NCBI GenBank assembly: GCA_900618795.1 | Contig: UYJD01000005.1 | Span: 194,998 to 258,997 of the forward strand | Direction of reading: 5' to 3' | DNA from: Cyanodermella asteris | Lineage: Eukaryota > Ascomycota > Lecanoromycetes > Ostropales > Stictidaceae | DNA length: 64,000 nt | Part shown: positions 11,368 to 22,856 of the stretch, one piece after another | Layout of the letters: every line of letters begins with the position of its first letter | Position numbering within the stretch: the first letter of the stretch is position 1 | Notes under the pieces: model-generated | What the model was told of the DNA's origin: nothing | Databases searched by the model: none | The model's input: only the letters and a program-made list of their open reading frames with translations | Made by a program: the position numbers and the translations under genes

Positions 11368-11634
11368 ACGCACGTGGCCGTCGCAGGTTCTGCCCGTGAT
11401 ACACGCCAGTACTCACATGTCCCTGCTACTGTTGGTGCTTACATGTATGAATGGGATTTTTGCAACGAAACGGATCACCTGCTGCTCGGTTTGCATTGTC
11501 TTGGTTCATCAACGTGATCGCGGTGACCTGGGTATAGATTCGTGATAACATACTCGTATGAGTAATAGATAATATATTCGAGCAGCTCCTCGGCAATCCT
11601 GTCGAGTCACAACATTCATAGCTCGGATTCTTGA

Positions 11635-14606
11635 TCACCTGCTCTCGTTGACCATGTTGTTCAAAAATCCCAGCAAGAACTTCTTGTCCTTATCGCTTGT
11701 TTGTGATGGAGCGCGGATAGGGTCGGCACTACCGGTTGATGCCATGCTCCCCATTCTGGTCCTTGGCATGCTACTCAGAGGACTGATCGCCGGCTGCTGT
11801 GCTGCAGTTTTGCCAAACAGCGATAGCAGAGTCGCCTTTTGATCGCTTGACTGGCTAGATCTGCGATCAAAGGTGTCGACCGGCGCAGGCGTGACAGCTG
11901 AAACGGGTTCAAAGCCAGTCCCAGTGGATGTCTGCCTCGACATGGGTGAGGGTAACTCGGGCTCGCGGCGCAAGATCTGAGTTGGTACCACCGGTGGCGT
12001 AACGTGGAGCTCTTTCGCGTTCTCGGAAGTGTGCTCGACGGGGCGTTTGAGAATTTGAGGGGCAAAAGGCTTTGGCGATGCCTTGGCTTGCCTTGCATCT
12101 GGCCGACGCCGCGGCGATCGGCCTGGTTTTGGCGATGATGTCTTCGGGCTAGCTTCTAAGTTCCTCCCTACTGTAGGACCGTTTGAGGTGCCAGGTCGTG
12201 ACAGTATTTTGACATTTCCAGGTGTGATCGAACTTCCAAGGGATGCCTTCTGAAAGTCTTGCTCGGTCACTTGAAGCGGTCCGGAAACGGTGGCGGACAT
12301 TGATGGCAGAGGCGTGTGGCCTGTTGGCCTCTTCGCGATGGTGATCTTCGCGCCCGGGGTAAGCGCTGGTGCGAGAGCTTCCCGGGAACCGGACCGTCGC
12401 TTGTCTGCATTTACGGCGCCAGATAAAGCTGGACTCGATGCATTTGAGAGTTCGGCAGGAAGATTGGGTAGCATGACGAACGGAGCCGGGGCAAGAGCCG
12501 GCGATAGGGTCCCGGATGCTCGACCTGTGCCAGATGATGTCCTAGTCGGCTGAGACTTGAAGAGGTCCAGTAACGCGCTCTGCTGCGCTGTTCTGGGCCG
12601 ACTTGCGGCGGGCGATGACGGGCCAATTTCCGTGGGCGAGGCCAGAGCTGGAGTCACTGATCGATCATTAGAAGTCGAGATTGGCTGAGGAGGGACCAGA
12701 TTGCGTTGCGGAGGCTGGCCCTGCGGGTACAAAGCTGGTGCTGGGCTAGCATCAAATACACTGCGAGGGTCTGCTTTTCGGAGGCCTGCCGTCGACGCCG
12801 AGTCTCCACTCATTTCAGCTGCAGTAGTCGGGCCAGGATTCTTTGCTTTGAAAAGACTCAGCAGCTTTGAGGCGTTCGCATTCAACTTCGGAGGCGGAAG
12901 TCGGCTCGGATCTGGAACTGACAGCGCAGCTGGGTGTGTTGTGGAAAATACTGCGTCTTCTGATTGCTGATACGGAGCAGGTGAACGAGCCCGCGTAATT
13001 GGTGCTGGGCTCTGGAGCCCGGTCTCAGGCCAAAGAACCTGTGCAGGAACTTCAGTGCGAACCGCCGACTGTGCTGCCGACTGTCTCCCACTTTCTTGTC
13101 GAACGTGACTTGGAGAATAGGGAAACGCTGGGAGCGGGACTGCCGTGGCATCCACAGAGACCTGATGTGGGCGGTGATGATGCTTCGGGGACGCAGGCAT
13201 CGATGGCTGTCCAAAGACTTGGTCGAGAGGCGTCTGCGGTATGGGTACTGGGAAATTCTGTTGTGGGATATGGCCTTGTCCCTGGATACTCTGCCAGGAT
13301 GCAGTCGCAGCTGTATTTTGAGCAGGTAGGGGACTGTGAGATGGCGGCCTGGAGAGAATCTGCTGGACCGAAGGAGCGGGAGAGGTACCAAAGTTGCCGG
13401 GGTTGAGGCCAGCGAGGGGAGTGCCGGTTGACAGACTCTCAGGAGCAGATACGGTCGGCTGTCTCAATAAATGCAGGAGACTTGGTGATGACGCAGGACC
13501 TTTGGCTTGCGTAGTAGCCACATTAAGCATGGATCTGAGCTGGGCGGACTGATCTGATACAGACATCGGCTGAGAGATGGCTTCAGGATAGTTCGTCTCT
13601 CGGGACGCCTGATCAGACTGCCTAAGCTGGTTGAGAAGCCTATCCATATCATTCGAAGGAATGCCGGACATGGGACCTGCCAAAGAGATGCCCTGAGTCG
13701 ACTCTTGCAAGTCTGCGATGGATGGCTCCTGAACGCATGCAGGTTGCAGGCCTTCCTGTTGCTTTGCAGCATCGCGCTTCTTGACGCTGGCTATATATTT
13801 TTTGAGGTGTGGCATGAACGGTGCGACCATGTAGAACTTGTTGGCATTCATCGCAAGGTTGTCGGTAGGTCCATCTTGTTGTTGATTTTGCTGGTGCTTC
13901 GTGGTTTTCTTGAGGGCCGGCAAATCGGATAAACGATACCACTGAATGCTGCTAATTTCTTTGCGAGTTTGTGGCTGGAAATATGTGTCCATGGGAACCC
14001 CGTGAAAGACGAACAATTTCATATGCTGCTCTCTCATGGTGATTTCAATCGACTTCGCCTGACTCTCCTCCGCTGGCGCCAGTCCAGCCGCCTCTATATC
14101 AAATCCCGTCTCTTCATAAACTTCTCGTATGGCGCAAGCAAGGTCCGCCTCCCCTTTGTTGATCTTGCCTCGGGGGAAGCTCCAGTTGGCGCTCTTCTTC
14201 CAACCTTTGACAAGCACGCATTGATCCATAGCCTCGTTCAGCATGATAGCACCTCGAACAGGCACGCGGGTCTTGTATGTGAGGAACTCTGTGAATGCCT
14301 GGCTGACAAGCTCCTGGTCCCAACTAGCGAAGAGAGGGCATTGTTGAAAGATGAGCAAGCAGAACTGCTTCAAATTGATGGATGGCAGAGTCGGGTCGAG
14401 AGGACGAACGAAATCTTCGTAGAACCATTGTGCTTCCTCAACTTGAAAGCATATTCGTTCGACAGATTTGAGCTCTTCCATAGGCAAATTGACGATGAAG
14501 CGAACACACAAGTCATCCAGCCCTGCGATCATGGTCAGCTGGCGGCTCTATTGCTAGGCCGTTGCGTGGACATACAATCTTTGAGAGTAACATTGGAGGA
14601 ATTCAT
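11635..14606 (-). CDS. DCP2: mRNA decapping enzyme Dcp2
   Basis: A 31-nt first exon (14606-14576, MNSSNVTLKD) and a 53-bp intron (GTATGT donor, CTGAC branch, TCGCAG acceptor) precede a long exon 14522-11635, giving about 972 residues. Dcp2 removes the m7G cap of mRNAs in P-bodies together with Dcp1. Residues about 10-100 form the regulatory Box A region (WLDDLCVRFIVNLP). The Nudix fold follows, with the Nudix box beginning at Gly129: GKINKGE, then REVYEETGF at 143-151 including catalytic Glu147/Glu148. Box B follows around residues 230-260. The rest, about 700 residues, is disordered and Pro/Ser/Thr-rich, much longer than the catalytic part, as usual in filamentous fungi. It carries short leucine-rich motifs and ILxRP-like motifs (see findings). 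It is divergent from MVP1. Confidence 0.95.
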
Positions 14607-15055
14607 CTTGACTGCTCTCGTGCATTGCTACCAGGAGCTAGAGAAGCAGGGCTGCTCAGCAAAGCTGCAGCACTGCGGCCCGAATCGCACAGTTAGATAC
14701 TGGGCGGACAAGATGAAGTGACGCAGGGATCATGCAGCGGAGTCCAGACGATAGACCGGTGAGCCGTGACAGAGGGAACCTCAAGCGCCAATTAAGCGAC
14801 GAGCGTGGGACGTTTGGCAAGAGGATTAGCTATGGTTGAGATGGAGGGTTGTGTATGAGGCCGAGGAGCTGAGCTGTTCTGTGTGGAGTTTCCGCAGCCG
14901 CGGGCTCGATGATGTTGAATGCGAGCTAATCGCGCCAAGCCAAGCGACAGATCAGAGCTTCGAGCTAAGAGCTCCCGCGTGCCATCACAGGCACCACCGT
15001 CACCACTCCACTATCCTCGTTCATCCGACTCCATCCCTCCAATTGAACCTCTGCC
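14607..15055. promoter_or_regulatory. Shared divergent promoter of DCP2 and MVP1
   Basis: The 449 bp between two divergent housekeeping starts hold no gene. The MVP1 side has a CT/CA-rich leader (CACCACTCCACTATCCTCGT) just before its ATG. No TATA box is evident, as often in fungal housekeeping promoters. Confidence 0.5.
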
Positions 15056-17194
15056 ATGTCTCTGTTCGGCGACGAGCCGAGTCCTTCGCCCATGGAGCAG
15101 TCCCAGAGCAAATCCATCTTTGGCGCCGACTCCAGCACAGCCGCGACGACTCAGTCCAACTCGCTGTTCCAGGACGATAACACCACAGAGCCATCGCCAT
15201 GGGGTTTCCCGACGCCGAAGAAGGCAAGCAAAATGGACATGGTTAGAAGTCTACTACCAGCCAAAGATGTACCGGAGGCATATATAGACGTCTTCGACAA
15301 AGTCTGTGGCGCAGGCTTCCGCGACGGCGTGAGCATGGCCTCCGATGGAGTACAAACGCTGCTCAAGGGCAGCGGTCTGGAGCCCGCGCAGCAGACGCAG
15401 ATTGTGAGGCAAGTGACCGGCGGTGCTTCGACGGCTCCTAGCCTTGGGCGGAATGAAGTCAATGTTTTGCTGGCGTTGATCGGGTTGGCCCAAGAAGGCG
15501 AAGAAGCGACACTGGACAGTGTCGATGAGCGCCGCAAAAGGCTCCCAATGCCGAAAATCTCTTCATTGGACCAGCTGAAATCAGAAAGCGAGCGACCTGG
15601 CTCTGCAGACACAGAACGACCAGTCCCAAAGTCACAATCGCCGCGTAACAAGAGAGGGAACGAGGCATTCGCAGACGCAGATCCTTGGGGGAGTCCAGAC
15701 ATGCATAAGAACCATGCCCACACTCAGTCCTCCAGTGGAGTGGATCAGTCGAGCTATAGAGAAGCGCTTCAAGGCGCACCCCGAACTACCAGCGGCATGA
15801 CAAACTACTCCGATCTGCCATCAGAACCAGCAGCATCGGAGCCCTCGACAGGAGGGTGGGGCGATCCTGCAACCGCCGGAATAGGATTCGGTGGCGAACA
15901 GCCCGACGCTTTAGGGAATGGGTTCGGCACTGCTACTTCCCGACAACGACCAGCATCTCGTGCTTTGGGTGGTGGGAATCGAATCAGCAGAAGCGGACCG
16001 GACGAGACGATCACTATCACTCTGCTTCCAGAGAAAGAAGGCATGTTCATGTTTCAGCACCGCAACTACGAGGTTAAGAGTAGTCGTCGCGGATCCGCAG
16101 TCGTTCGAAGATACAGTGATTTTGTCTGGCTGCTTGACTGCTTAAACAAGCGATATCCATTCCGACAGCTACCTCTTTTACCTCCAAAGCGGGTGGCCGT
16201 GAACGGCCGTCACTTGAGCAACGACCCATCATTCCTGGACAAGCGGAGACGAGGTCTAGTCCGTTTCGCCAACGCTCTCGTTCGCCATCCTGTATTGAAT
16301 CAAGAACAATTAGTGGTTATGTTCTTGACTGTGCCTACAGAACTGGCCGTTTGGCGGAAACAAGCCACCATTTCCGTTCAAGAGGAGTTTACCGACCGCC
16401 AATTGCCTCCCGGGCTTGAGGACTCACTGTCGCCCACACTGCTTGAAACTTTCGATACCATCCGAGAAGGGGTTCGCGCATCCGCCGAGCACTACATCAG
16501 CCTGGTCAACTTGCTAGATCGTCTTACTAAGCGTAACCAGGGAGTGGCAGCAGACTCACTCCGTTTCTCACAAGCCCTAGGATCTGTGATGGAAGAGAGT
16601 AACAGAACGTACGCCTTTGACACCAACGACGTACCGCTGTTGAATGAGGGCATTAAAGCCACTGCACGACATTTGACCCAGCATCAACAACTTCTCGAAG
16701 ATGAGGCCCGAGCATGGGATCTGGGGGTCCTGGAGGATCTGAAGAGGCAGCGTGACGGGTTAGTCAGTGTGCGAGACATGTTCGACCGACGGGATCGATT
16801 TGCCAAGGACAATATTCCACAATTAGAGCGACGGATCGAAACCAACGAGCAAAAGCTGGCCAACCTGAGGTTGAAGCCGGCAGAGACGGTGAAACCAGGC
16901 GAGATCGAAAAGGTCGAGACCGCTATTCTCAACGTAAGCGAGCATTACCACCATGATGTTACTTCCCCACTAACACTTATCTAGGATAAACAGTCAATCG
17001 TCAATCAGCATGCTCGTGGAGTTTTCATCAAGGAATGTGTTCGCGATGAGCTGTTGTTCTTCCAACAGACCCAGTACCATGTTGGCAGATTACATCAAGA
17101 TTGGGCCCAGGAACGAGTCAAGTATTCTGGACTGCTGGCTGACAACTGGAGGACTTTGGCGGATCAGGTTGAACAGATGCCTACGGGAGAGTAA
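15056..17194 (+). CDS. MVP1: Sorting nexin Mvp1 (PX-BAR)
   Basis: Exon 1 (15056-16933) and exon 2 (16985-17194) flank a 51-bp intron (GTAAGC donor, CTAAC branch, ATCTAG acceptor); the spliced product has about 695 residues. Mvp1 binds phosphatidylinositol 3-phosphate on endosomes and works in retrograde and vacuolar sorting. The N-terminal 300 residues are disordered with repeated S-L/I-F-G/Q-D-type patches. The PX domain starts near residue 318 (ITITLLPEKEGMFMFQHRNY) and contains the basic lipid-binding run VVRRYSDFVWLLDCL and the PPKR loop. The C-terminal 250 residues form the helical BAR-like region, ending LADNWRTLADQVEQMPTGE. Domain order and length match the fungal family, so the call is firm. 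Confidence 0.93.
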
Positions 17195-17380
17195 AGACTG
17201 CATTGGGACGGATGATATATCTTTTGATGCATGGACTCCTGCATGCGAGGGCTGCTTTCCACTATACTGAGCTGTTGAATGAGATACCCCCATTATTAAG
17301 AGGACAATAGCTTCCGTTTGAGCCACATATCTCAACACGCTTTAACTAGGTAACGCTCTTATTGACAGCACATTTTGACG

Positions 17381-18461
17381 TCACCTCCCAACGTCGACCT
17401 TTTGCAAGTCATTGACAACCATGTACCTCCCTAACCCAACCCAACCCCATCGAAACCAAACCATCTGACTCTTATGCGCCTGCACCATCGTTCCCATACC
17501 CCGTATCCACTGCCTCACATCATTCACAAACATCATCCGATCCGGCCTGTCCTTCGGTCCCTTCGTTATCCTCGTAAAGTTCCCACCCGCATTCCACGCC
17601 AACGTAAACGGCGCATCCCAAATACCCGCGTATTTCCTCGCAATGTTCACGCTCGTCAAACTATACAGCGTGACCGGGTTCTGCCAGCCGGAGCCTTCTC
17701 CGGAAGTAAGCGATTGGACCCATGCTTTCGCCCCGTGGAAGAGCGGGATGTGATTGGGATGTGACGAGACGCCGCGGTGGTCGAAGGTTAGGAGGACGTC
17801 GATTGTGGTTTCGGGGCGGGTGGACTTGCGTTTTGTGGCGGAGGCGGATGTGTCGGTCTTGGATTTCGATTTTGATTTCAGGAAGAAGGAATCTAGGAGG
17901 GCCGAGATGTCGCTGGTCGCCCACGGTTTGGGTCCGTCGGGAAAGCGCGGGTCGTCGAGGACGAAGACGTCGGATGCGGAGCGGAGGCCGAGGCGGAGGG
18001 CCGAGTCGACGATTTCGTTTTGGCGAATCGAGCCCAAGCCGTCGGCGTTACCTTGTTAGATTCGTCAGTCTATCTTTTTTTTTTTTTTTTTTTTTTCAAT
18101 TGCAGATGTACAGATATCGAAGTCGTGCAAAAGCGTGCCAAAAGTCCTTTTTTTTTGGTTGAAAATATACAGACGGTGCGACATGGCACCTTTTGAAATG
18201 AATCGATCGGAGGCGAGGTGTGTACGTACCATTGCTGAGACAAAGGATTTTGACGTGATTGCCCAGCTCCGGCTTCGTCAAGTGCAAGAGCGTCGGGCCA
18301 AAGAACATGGCTTCATCGTCGGGATGAGCGATCAGGAGGACGACTGCTTTGTCCTTGACCACTTGTAGGGATCCCTTGATGGTCATGGCTGTGCAGGACC
18401 ACCCGATGAAGAACAGCACTGGCAGCGCTAGCCAGAACCAGAGGAGTTCTGCGCTAACCAT
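17381..18461 (-). CDS. GPI12: GlcNAc-phosphatidylinositol de-N-acetylase (PIG-L/Gpi12)
   Basis: Exon 1 (18461-18230) and exon 2 (18051-17381) are joined across a 178-bp intron (GTACGT donor, CTGAC near the acceptor, AACAAG acceptor), giving about 300 residues. The enzyme removes the acetyl group from GlcNAc-PI, the second step of GPI-anchor synthesis, at the cytosolic face of the ER. An N-terminal membrane segment (LLWFWLALPVLFFIGW) anchors it. The zinc-site motif AHPDDEAMFF, the LCLSNGNADGLGSIRQNE segment that spans the junction, and the second zinc motif SSHPNH are all present. The intron carries a 22-nt run of T. The 3' end faces MVP1 (convergent, 186 bp apart). Confidence 0.92.
18075..18096 (+). 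repeat. 22-nt T homopolymer inside the GPI12 intron
   Basis: An uninterrupted run of 22 T on the plus strand (A on the transcript) lies 24 nt from the acceptor side of the GPI12 intron. In the transcript it is poly-A, so it is not the polypyrimidine tract. It is likely to vary in length between strains. Confidence 0.9.
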
Positions 18462-18806
18462 GACTGGCGATTAAAGAGTTGGGAATGGGTTGGGGCATAA
18501 AGTCGTTGGATTGAGCTCATGAAGATGTGCGTGAGCCGACTTGGCAGGGGACCAGCCTGATTTGATGATCTGCTGAGCTTAATTTAACTTTCATAAATAC
18601 GCACATCCAAAGCTTTCTTTACTATTATTGCACGCTCTTTTCACACTGGGAGTCAAAAGCCTTGTACCATTCGTCTATATGCCTTCCCTGCATCAAAAAT
18701 TCGAAAGCTGCCGTCCTTCTCTGAAAGTTTCGTTGCAATTTATTCCTTGCGCTTCGAGGCCCGCGTTACTATGCGCGGCCCATCTCTCGACGTGTGAGAC
18801 ATTGCT
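18462..18806. other. Intergenic: GPI12 5' flank and P450 3' flank
   Basis: About 345 bp without a supportable ORF. The left half is the GPI12 promoter side and the right half is the 3' side of the P450 pseudogene. Confidence 0.5.
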
Positions 18807-20402
18807 TCATGGCTTCGCCGCTAACTTCAGGGCGATCTTCGCTCCATTCCGGCTTTCCAGAAGCATTCTGGCTAGCTCAACATGCTCCTTGACCTCATCT
18901 CTGCATTCAATCTCCTCAAAGTCGCACAAGATCCGCCACAGCACATATGTAGCCTGCACCAGCACCAGCTGCTGCGCCGGGCAGATGGCTCCACCTCCTA
19001 GGAACGGTATGAACTCCCACTTGACCTTACCGCTCATCTCGTTCTAGCGCTGAGGGCGGAATTCACCTGCGTCTTTGCCCCAAATGTCCGGGTCTCGATG
19101 CAGGCTGTACATGGCGATCTGAATGGACGTACCCTTTGCTACGAATACTGGGGACTTCCCGTCCGGTCCGCCGCCTGTGGGTAATACGGAGTCTCGACAT
19201 GCCCAACGGCTGCTACGGCCCGCGGGACTGGTTGTTCGGAGGACCTCATATAGCACATTCCGCAGCGGAGTCATGGCTTTCAGCGACTCGAAGGTAACAG
19301 GTCTGGAAGCACTTTTACGTGTCAAAGCAAACTCGCGAAGTGCAGGCCAGAGTTCCGGTGCGCGGGAAAGCCGGAAGAGGGTATTTGAGAGTAAGACTGC
19401 AGTGGTGTCGCGGCCGGGAAGGAAAATGTTCAGGATTTGGTAGCGAAGCTCGGTCGGATCTCGGATGCTTTTTGCCATTTCATATAGGAGTATAGTTCGC
19501 GATTCGTAAATTTCCTGGCTAGCCTTGCCGTCTGTCGTATTGTCATTTGCGGTCGCCGCAAGAGCCTCTTGCACACGCGAGTCGATGAAGGCATGGACCT
19601 TTCGTATGGCTGCCGGCCATGAGCGGTCGAACATGTACTTGACTGACATGATGCCCGCCTGCCGTCGCTTGCCCATACCAGCCAGAGCTGAATCCAGATC
19701 CTTGAGAAACTCTTCAGAATCTTTTGATCCCTCTGGAAGGAGCGAATCTACAGACTTGCCAAAGAGAAACTCGGTGCCGGTATCGAGGAACATCCTTTTC
19801 AGCAATGGCTGAGCGTTGAACGACCCGCCATCCTTTGGGAACAATGCCAACAGTCGATCGGTGTGCTTCTGTATCAGAGACACGTTCCCAATCTCTGATC
19901 GCACGAACGCAGGCTTCAGCCTCTCCCGGGCATTTTTCCATCGAAGCCCATTGGAGTTGAAGATACCGGTTCCGAGCAGTGGTCGTGAGATCCACATTCG
20001 TGTTGGGCTACGGATGAAAGCTTCACTGTCAGTGGCCAAGATGTGCTTGACGTTTTCCATGTTCATCGTATTGAGCACGCGTTCGTTCCGCGAGGTTCCC
20101 TCCCAGGTCTTGCCTAGTCTCTTGAACTGATCATCATAGAACCTCATGATGTGGCCTGCTGCAATAGCCTCGCCTTTGAGCTTGACTAAATCGCTCCCCC
20201 ACGTTGGGTCAGTGTGAGGATAACGCTTCGGATATACGCATCCAGTCTTGCGTTTCGCTGCCCTGAAGCTGATTGCTCGACGCAATTTCTCATAGAAATA
20301 CCAGGAGAGAATGCTTAGCACCACTAACAAAACCATCCCCCGGGAAGCGACATGTTTGTCGAGCCGCGCTAACAACGCAGTAAATGCTCGAAAGATGTAC
20401 AT
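18807..20402 (-). pseudogene. CYP52-clan cytochrome P450 with in-frame stop and degenerate heme loop
   Basis: One frame of 531 sense positions from ATG 20402 is interrupted by a single TAG at 19046-19044 (codon 453), where relatives usually have Trp (FRPQR-stop-NEMSGKVKWEF). Everything else is P450-like: an N-terminal membrane anchor (MVLLVVLSILSWYFY), the I-helix LPGRDTTA, the K-helix ExxR (YEVLR), and the CYP52-type PTGGGPDGKSPVFVAKGT. Intact relatives are ER-bound alkane and fatty-acid hydroxylases. After the stop the heme-binding loop reads FLGGGAICPAQQ; against the consensus FxxGxRxCxG, the Arg is Ala and the last Gly is Ala, while the thiolate Cys474 is kept. No splice pair removes the stop. 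Loss of function is the simplest reading; a sequencing error would not explain the altered loop. Confidence 0.8.
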
Positions 20403-21251
20403 CGCAAATTTGGTGCTGTAGTTCGGCCTGAAATATTAATCGCGGCTTTCTGAGGGCGTAGAGATGCTCCATCTCTCGGGGTGGGGTCCAAATACATCAG
20501 TCAGCTATGTGGCCGCATTGGCGGCCGCATGCCGCACCAGAAAGACCATCCAGCCACACCTGGAAAGGATTTTAGCTCGCGCCTCAGCAGAACATCGCTG
20601 AAGCAGTGAAAAGTTTCATGACCAACTGGGGCGACATTCTTACCACTGGATGTATCTACGATGAAACCTTACGCTCTGAGCCTGTGCATGGAAACGGAGG
20701 GCTTCGGTCCACCGCAGTCAATTTCGAGTCTCAAGATCGGTTAAATGACGAACCTTTATTCCTCGCAATATTCACATCCCGCCGAGTCGCAGAAACTCGC
20801 ATGAACATGTATCAAACGTTTGAGCTGTCGTACCTCATCACTCGTTCTCGAGAACACGTTGGTGGCAGCGGAATGGTCACTCTGGTGCTGCCCTCAATCT
20901 GTTGAGGTCGACCACAGGACTGTTTAAAACACCCACGAGGATCTACCCCGGAATCGTTCCGGTTCACGCTTTATACAGGCGGGAAGAAGTTCGAGACAAC
21001 ATCGTATGATCGAGAATATGATAACGTCCTTACCAAGGGTCCTGGGTACACTGGCTAGCTTCACGAAGGCCAACGTCCCCTTCTGATGAATATTCCAGAA
21101 TTCATTCCGCGATAAGGTGTAATGCGCTGACATTTGAATGTAGATATATGCTCCTCGCCAACAAAGCACACTGATGGGGAAACGCTCGTTAATGATGAGA
21201 CTCAAACCAGAGGCAATTTGCCGAGCGATGCTGGTTGCTGACATCGCGCCT
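20403..21251. other. Intergenic between the P450 remnant and the knottin-like gene
   Basis: About 850 bp. Short frames exist on both strands, including one on the minus strand that overlaps the end of the next gene, but none shows a domain or splice structure. The left part would be the P450 promoter. Confidence 0.4.
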
Positions 21252-22109
21252 TCAATCCCCTCCATCTCCGCCATTGTCACGGTCGTCGTGACCTACGTTG
21301 TAGCTTGGGTCGGCTAACATAGGTCAGCACACTGTTGGATGGCTGTGACGGGAGCGAAGTTTCATGTAATTTCATGAACTTACTTGGATCTGATCCAGGA
21401 CGATCACACGAGGGCGTATTGTAGCCCCCACCACCTCCACCAGGCTCGCGGTATGGGTCGTCCTGTCGGGTATTAAGGGAAAGTTTGTCCTCTCTGCCAC
21501 CTCTGCCGCCTCTGCCACCTCCATTACCGCCATCAGCTACGTCTCCACCGTCGCCACCGTCGCCTCCGTCATCGCCTGCACAAGGTTAGAAAAGGCCATT
21601 AAAATAAAGAAAGGAAGAGCCACTTGCCTCCATCATTACCGTCATCGCCATCATCATCATCTTCGTCTCCTTCATCCGGACCACTGGGCTGACTAGGATC
21701 GGCCTAATTTCCTTTGACCAGTGTCCGATGGTAACGCCAGAGATACTTACGACAGAACTTACCGGCTGAGGCTGGTGCTGTGGGTTCGAATCGCCAGGTG
21801 GATCTTTCTAGCAAACCAGGTCCTACACAGCGTCCACCTCCACTCTTTGCTCCACTACCCTGGCACAGGCCACCGATTTCAATATCGCAGTAGCCCTCGC
21901 AGCAGTCTGCAAAGCGCTAGTCCGCAACTTCTGTAGGGGTGAACAGTTGCCCGGCGTTGAGTTAGCTTACCCGAATCCGTCGAACAGTAGCCGTCCTCAG
22001 CGGCGCACTGACGGGCTTGAATGAGGCCGGCGGCATTATTGCGGGGAATGCTCAAGGCCAAAGTGCTCGAGATCAGGGCTAGGGGCCCGGGAAGGTGAGT
22101 TGGCTTCAT
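21252..22109 (-). CDS. Secreted cysteine-rich protein with inhibitor-cystine-knot pattern and Gly/Asp tail
   Basis: I read five exons: 22109-21971, 21906 to about 21827, 21703-21628, 21575-21384 and 21313-21252, about 182 residues. Exon 1 gives a signal peptide (MKPTHLPGPLALISSTLALS) and the first cysteines; a 64-bp intron (GTAAGC, TTTGCAG) leads to exon 2. Together they read CAAEDGYCSTDSDCC then EGYCDIEIGGLC, spacing C-x6-C-x5-CC-x3-C-x7-C, the classic knottin pattern. The tail is Asp/Gly-rich, then Gly/Arg-rich, ending DNGGDGGD. The 3' end of exon 2 is uncertain: the frame-compatible donor (GTAGGA after TGT) is weak, while two strong GTAAGT sites downstream leave the wrong phase. The exon 3 donor is GCAAGT, or GTAATG slightly upstream. 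Function is unknown; apoplastic or defensive roles are inference. Confidence 0.65.
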
Positions 22110-22856
22110 ATTTGAGGCTTGAGATGAGAATAAAAATCGAGAAGGAACGCGGCAGGTTGGTAGTCTATACTGCATCATGAGGAGTCTCAGAGGCATACAA
22201 TGTCTTCAATGTCATAGACGGTCCTCGTGAAGCTCGACCGCGCATCGCTGCGGTCCATGTCAAGGCGAAAGGTGGCGCTCAACGATACCACCAGTGTAAG
22301 CCACGTACCATACATCTGAAGCTTATCGTGATGGTAACGGCGTCGGAGTCGCCACAGGAAAGCTCGATCCTCCACGGTCTTAGAGCTTCGTGATAGTCGG
22401 GGTCGATTGGCTTTCAGCTCCGGTCTAGCTTGGCTCGATTTAAACATGGAATTCAATCGAGTAGACAGCGGTAGCATTGCGGTAAACAGGCGTGCATTGA
22501 CCAGAGATTGAAGGTCAGTCGCCAACGTGCACGCGGAACGCATGGTCGCATCGCGCCTCGAGCGCCCTCTTCAGCGTCGATCAGCGTCCGCTATATTGCT
22601 TAGTGAAGGCTTGTTCCTCCTTTCCGCCTGTGCGTTGACCTCAGCTGCCAGTTCGACTAGATGTTGAACCTGGAGTAGACGCCTGAAACGCGCATCCTTG
22701 GTCTGGGCCGTCGGAATTGGAGCTATGAAGCGGCACTCCAGGAGAGGGGGCTTGATCAAAGGTGTTCGCAGAGGCGGTATCTTGGGACAGCAAGCTAGCA
22801 CCTCAAGCTTGAGAGCTCATGATCACGGCTCGGCGATTGAATCGATCTAATAGCTT
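22110..22856. other. Intergenic, short unsupported frames only
   Basis: Minus-strand frames of 118 codons (22187-22543) and 76 codons (22571-22801) lie here. The first has a basic stretch and a hydrophobic segment, but neither shows a recognisable family or a clean splice join, so I do not call them. Confidence 0.35.

Noticed and set aside
18807-19050. Hidden intron removing the P450 stop
   Set aside because: The only nearby GT-AG pairs would give introns under 30 bp or delete conserved residues.
21782-21800. B-box-like GGGTTCGAATCG suggesting a tRNA
   Set aside because: No A-box at the right distance; the sequence lies within the knottin-like gene region.
22187-22801. Two minus-strand frames (118 and 76 codons) as a gene
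   Set aside because: No family, no convincing splice join, and composition is not clearly coding.
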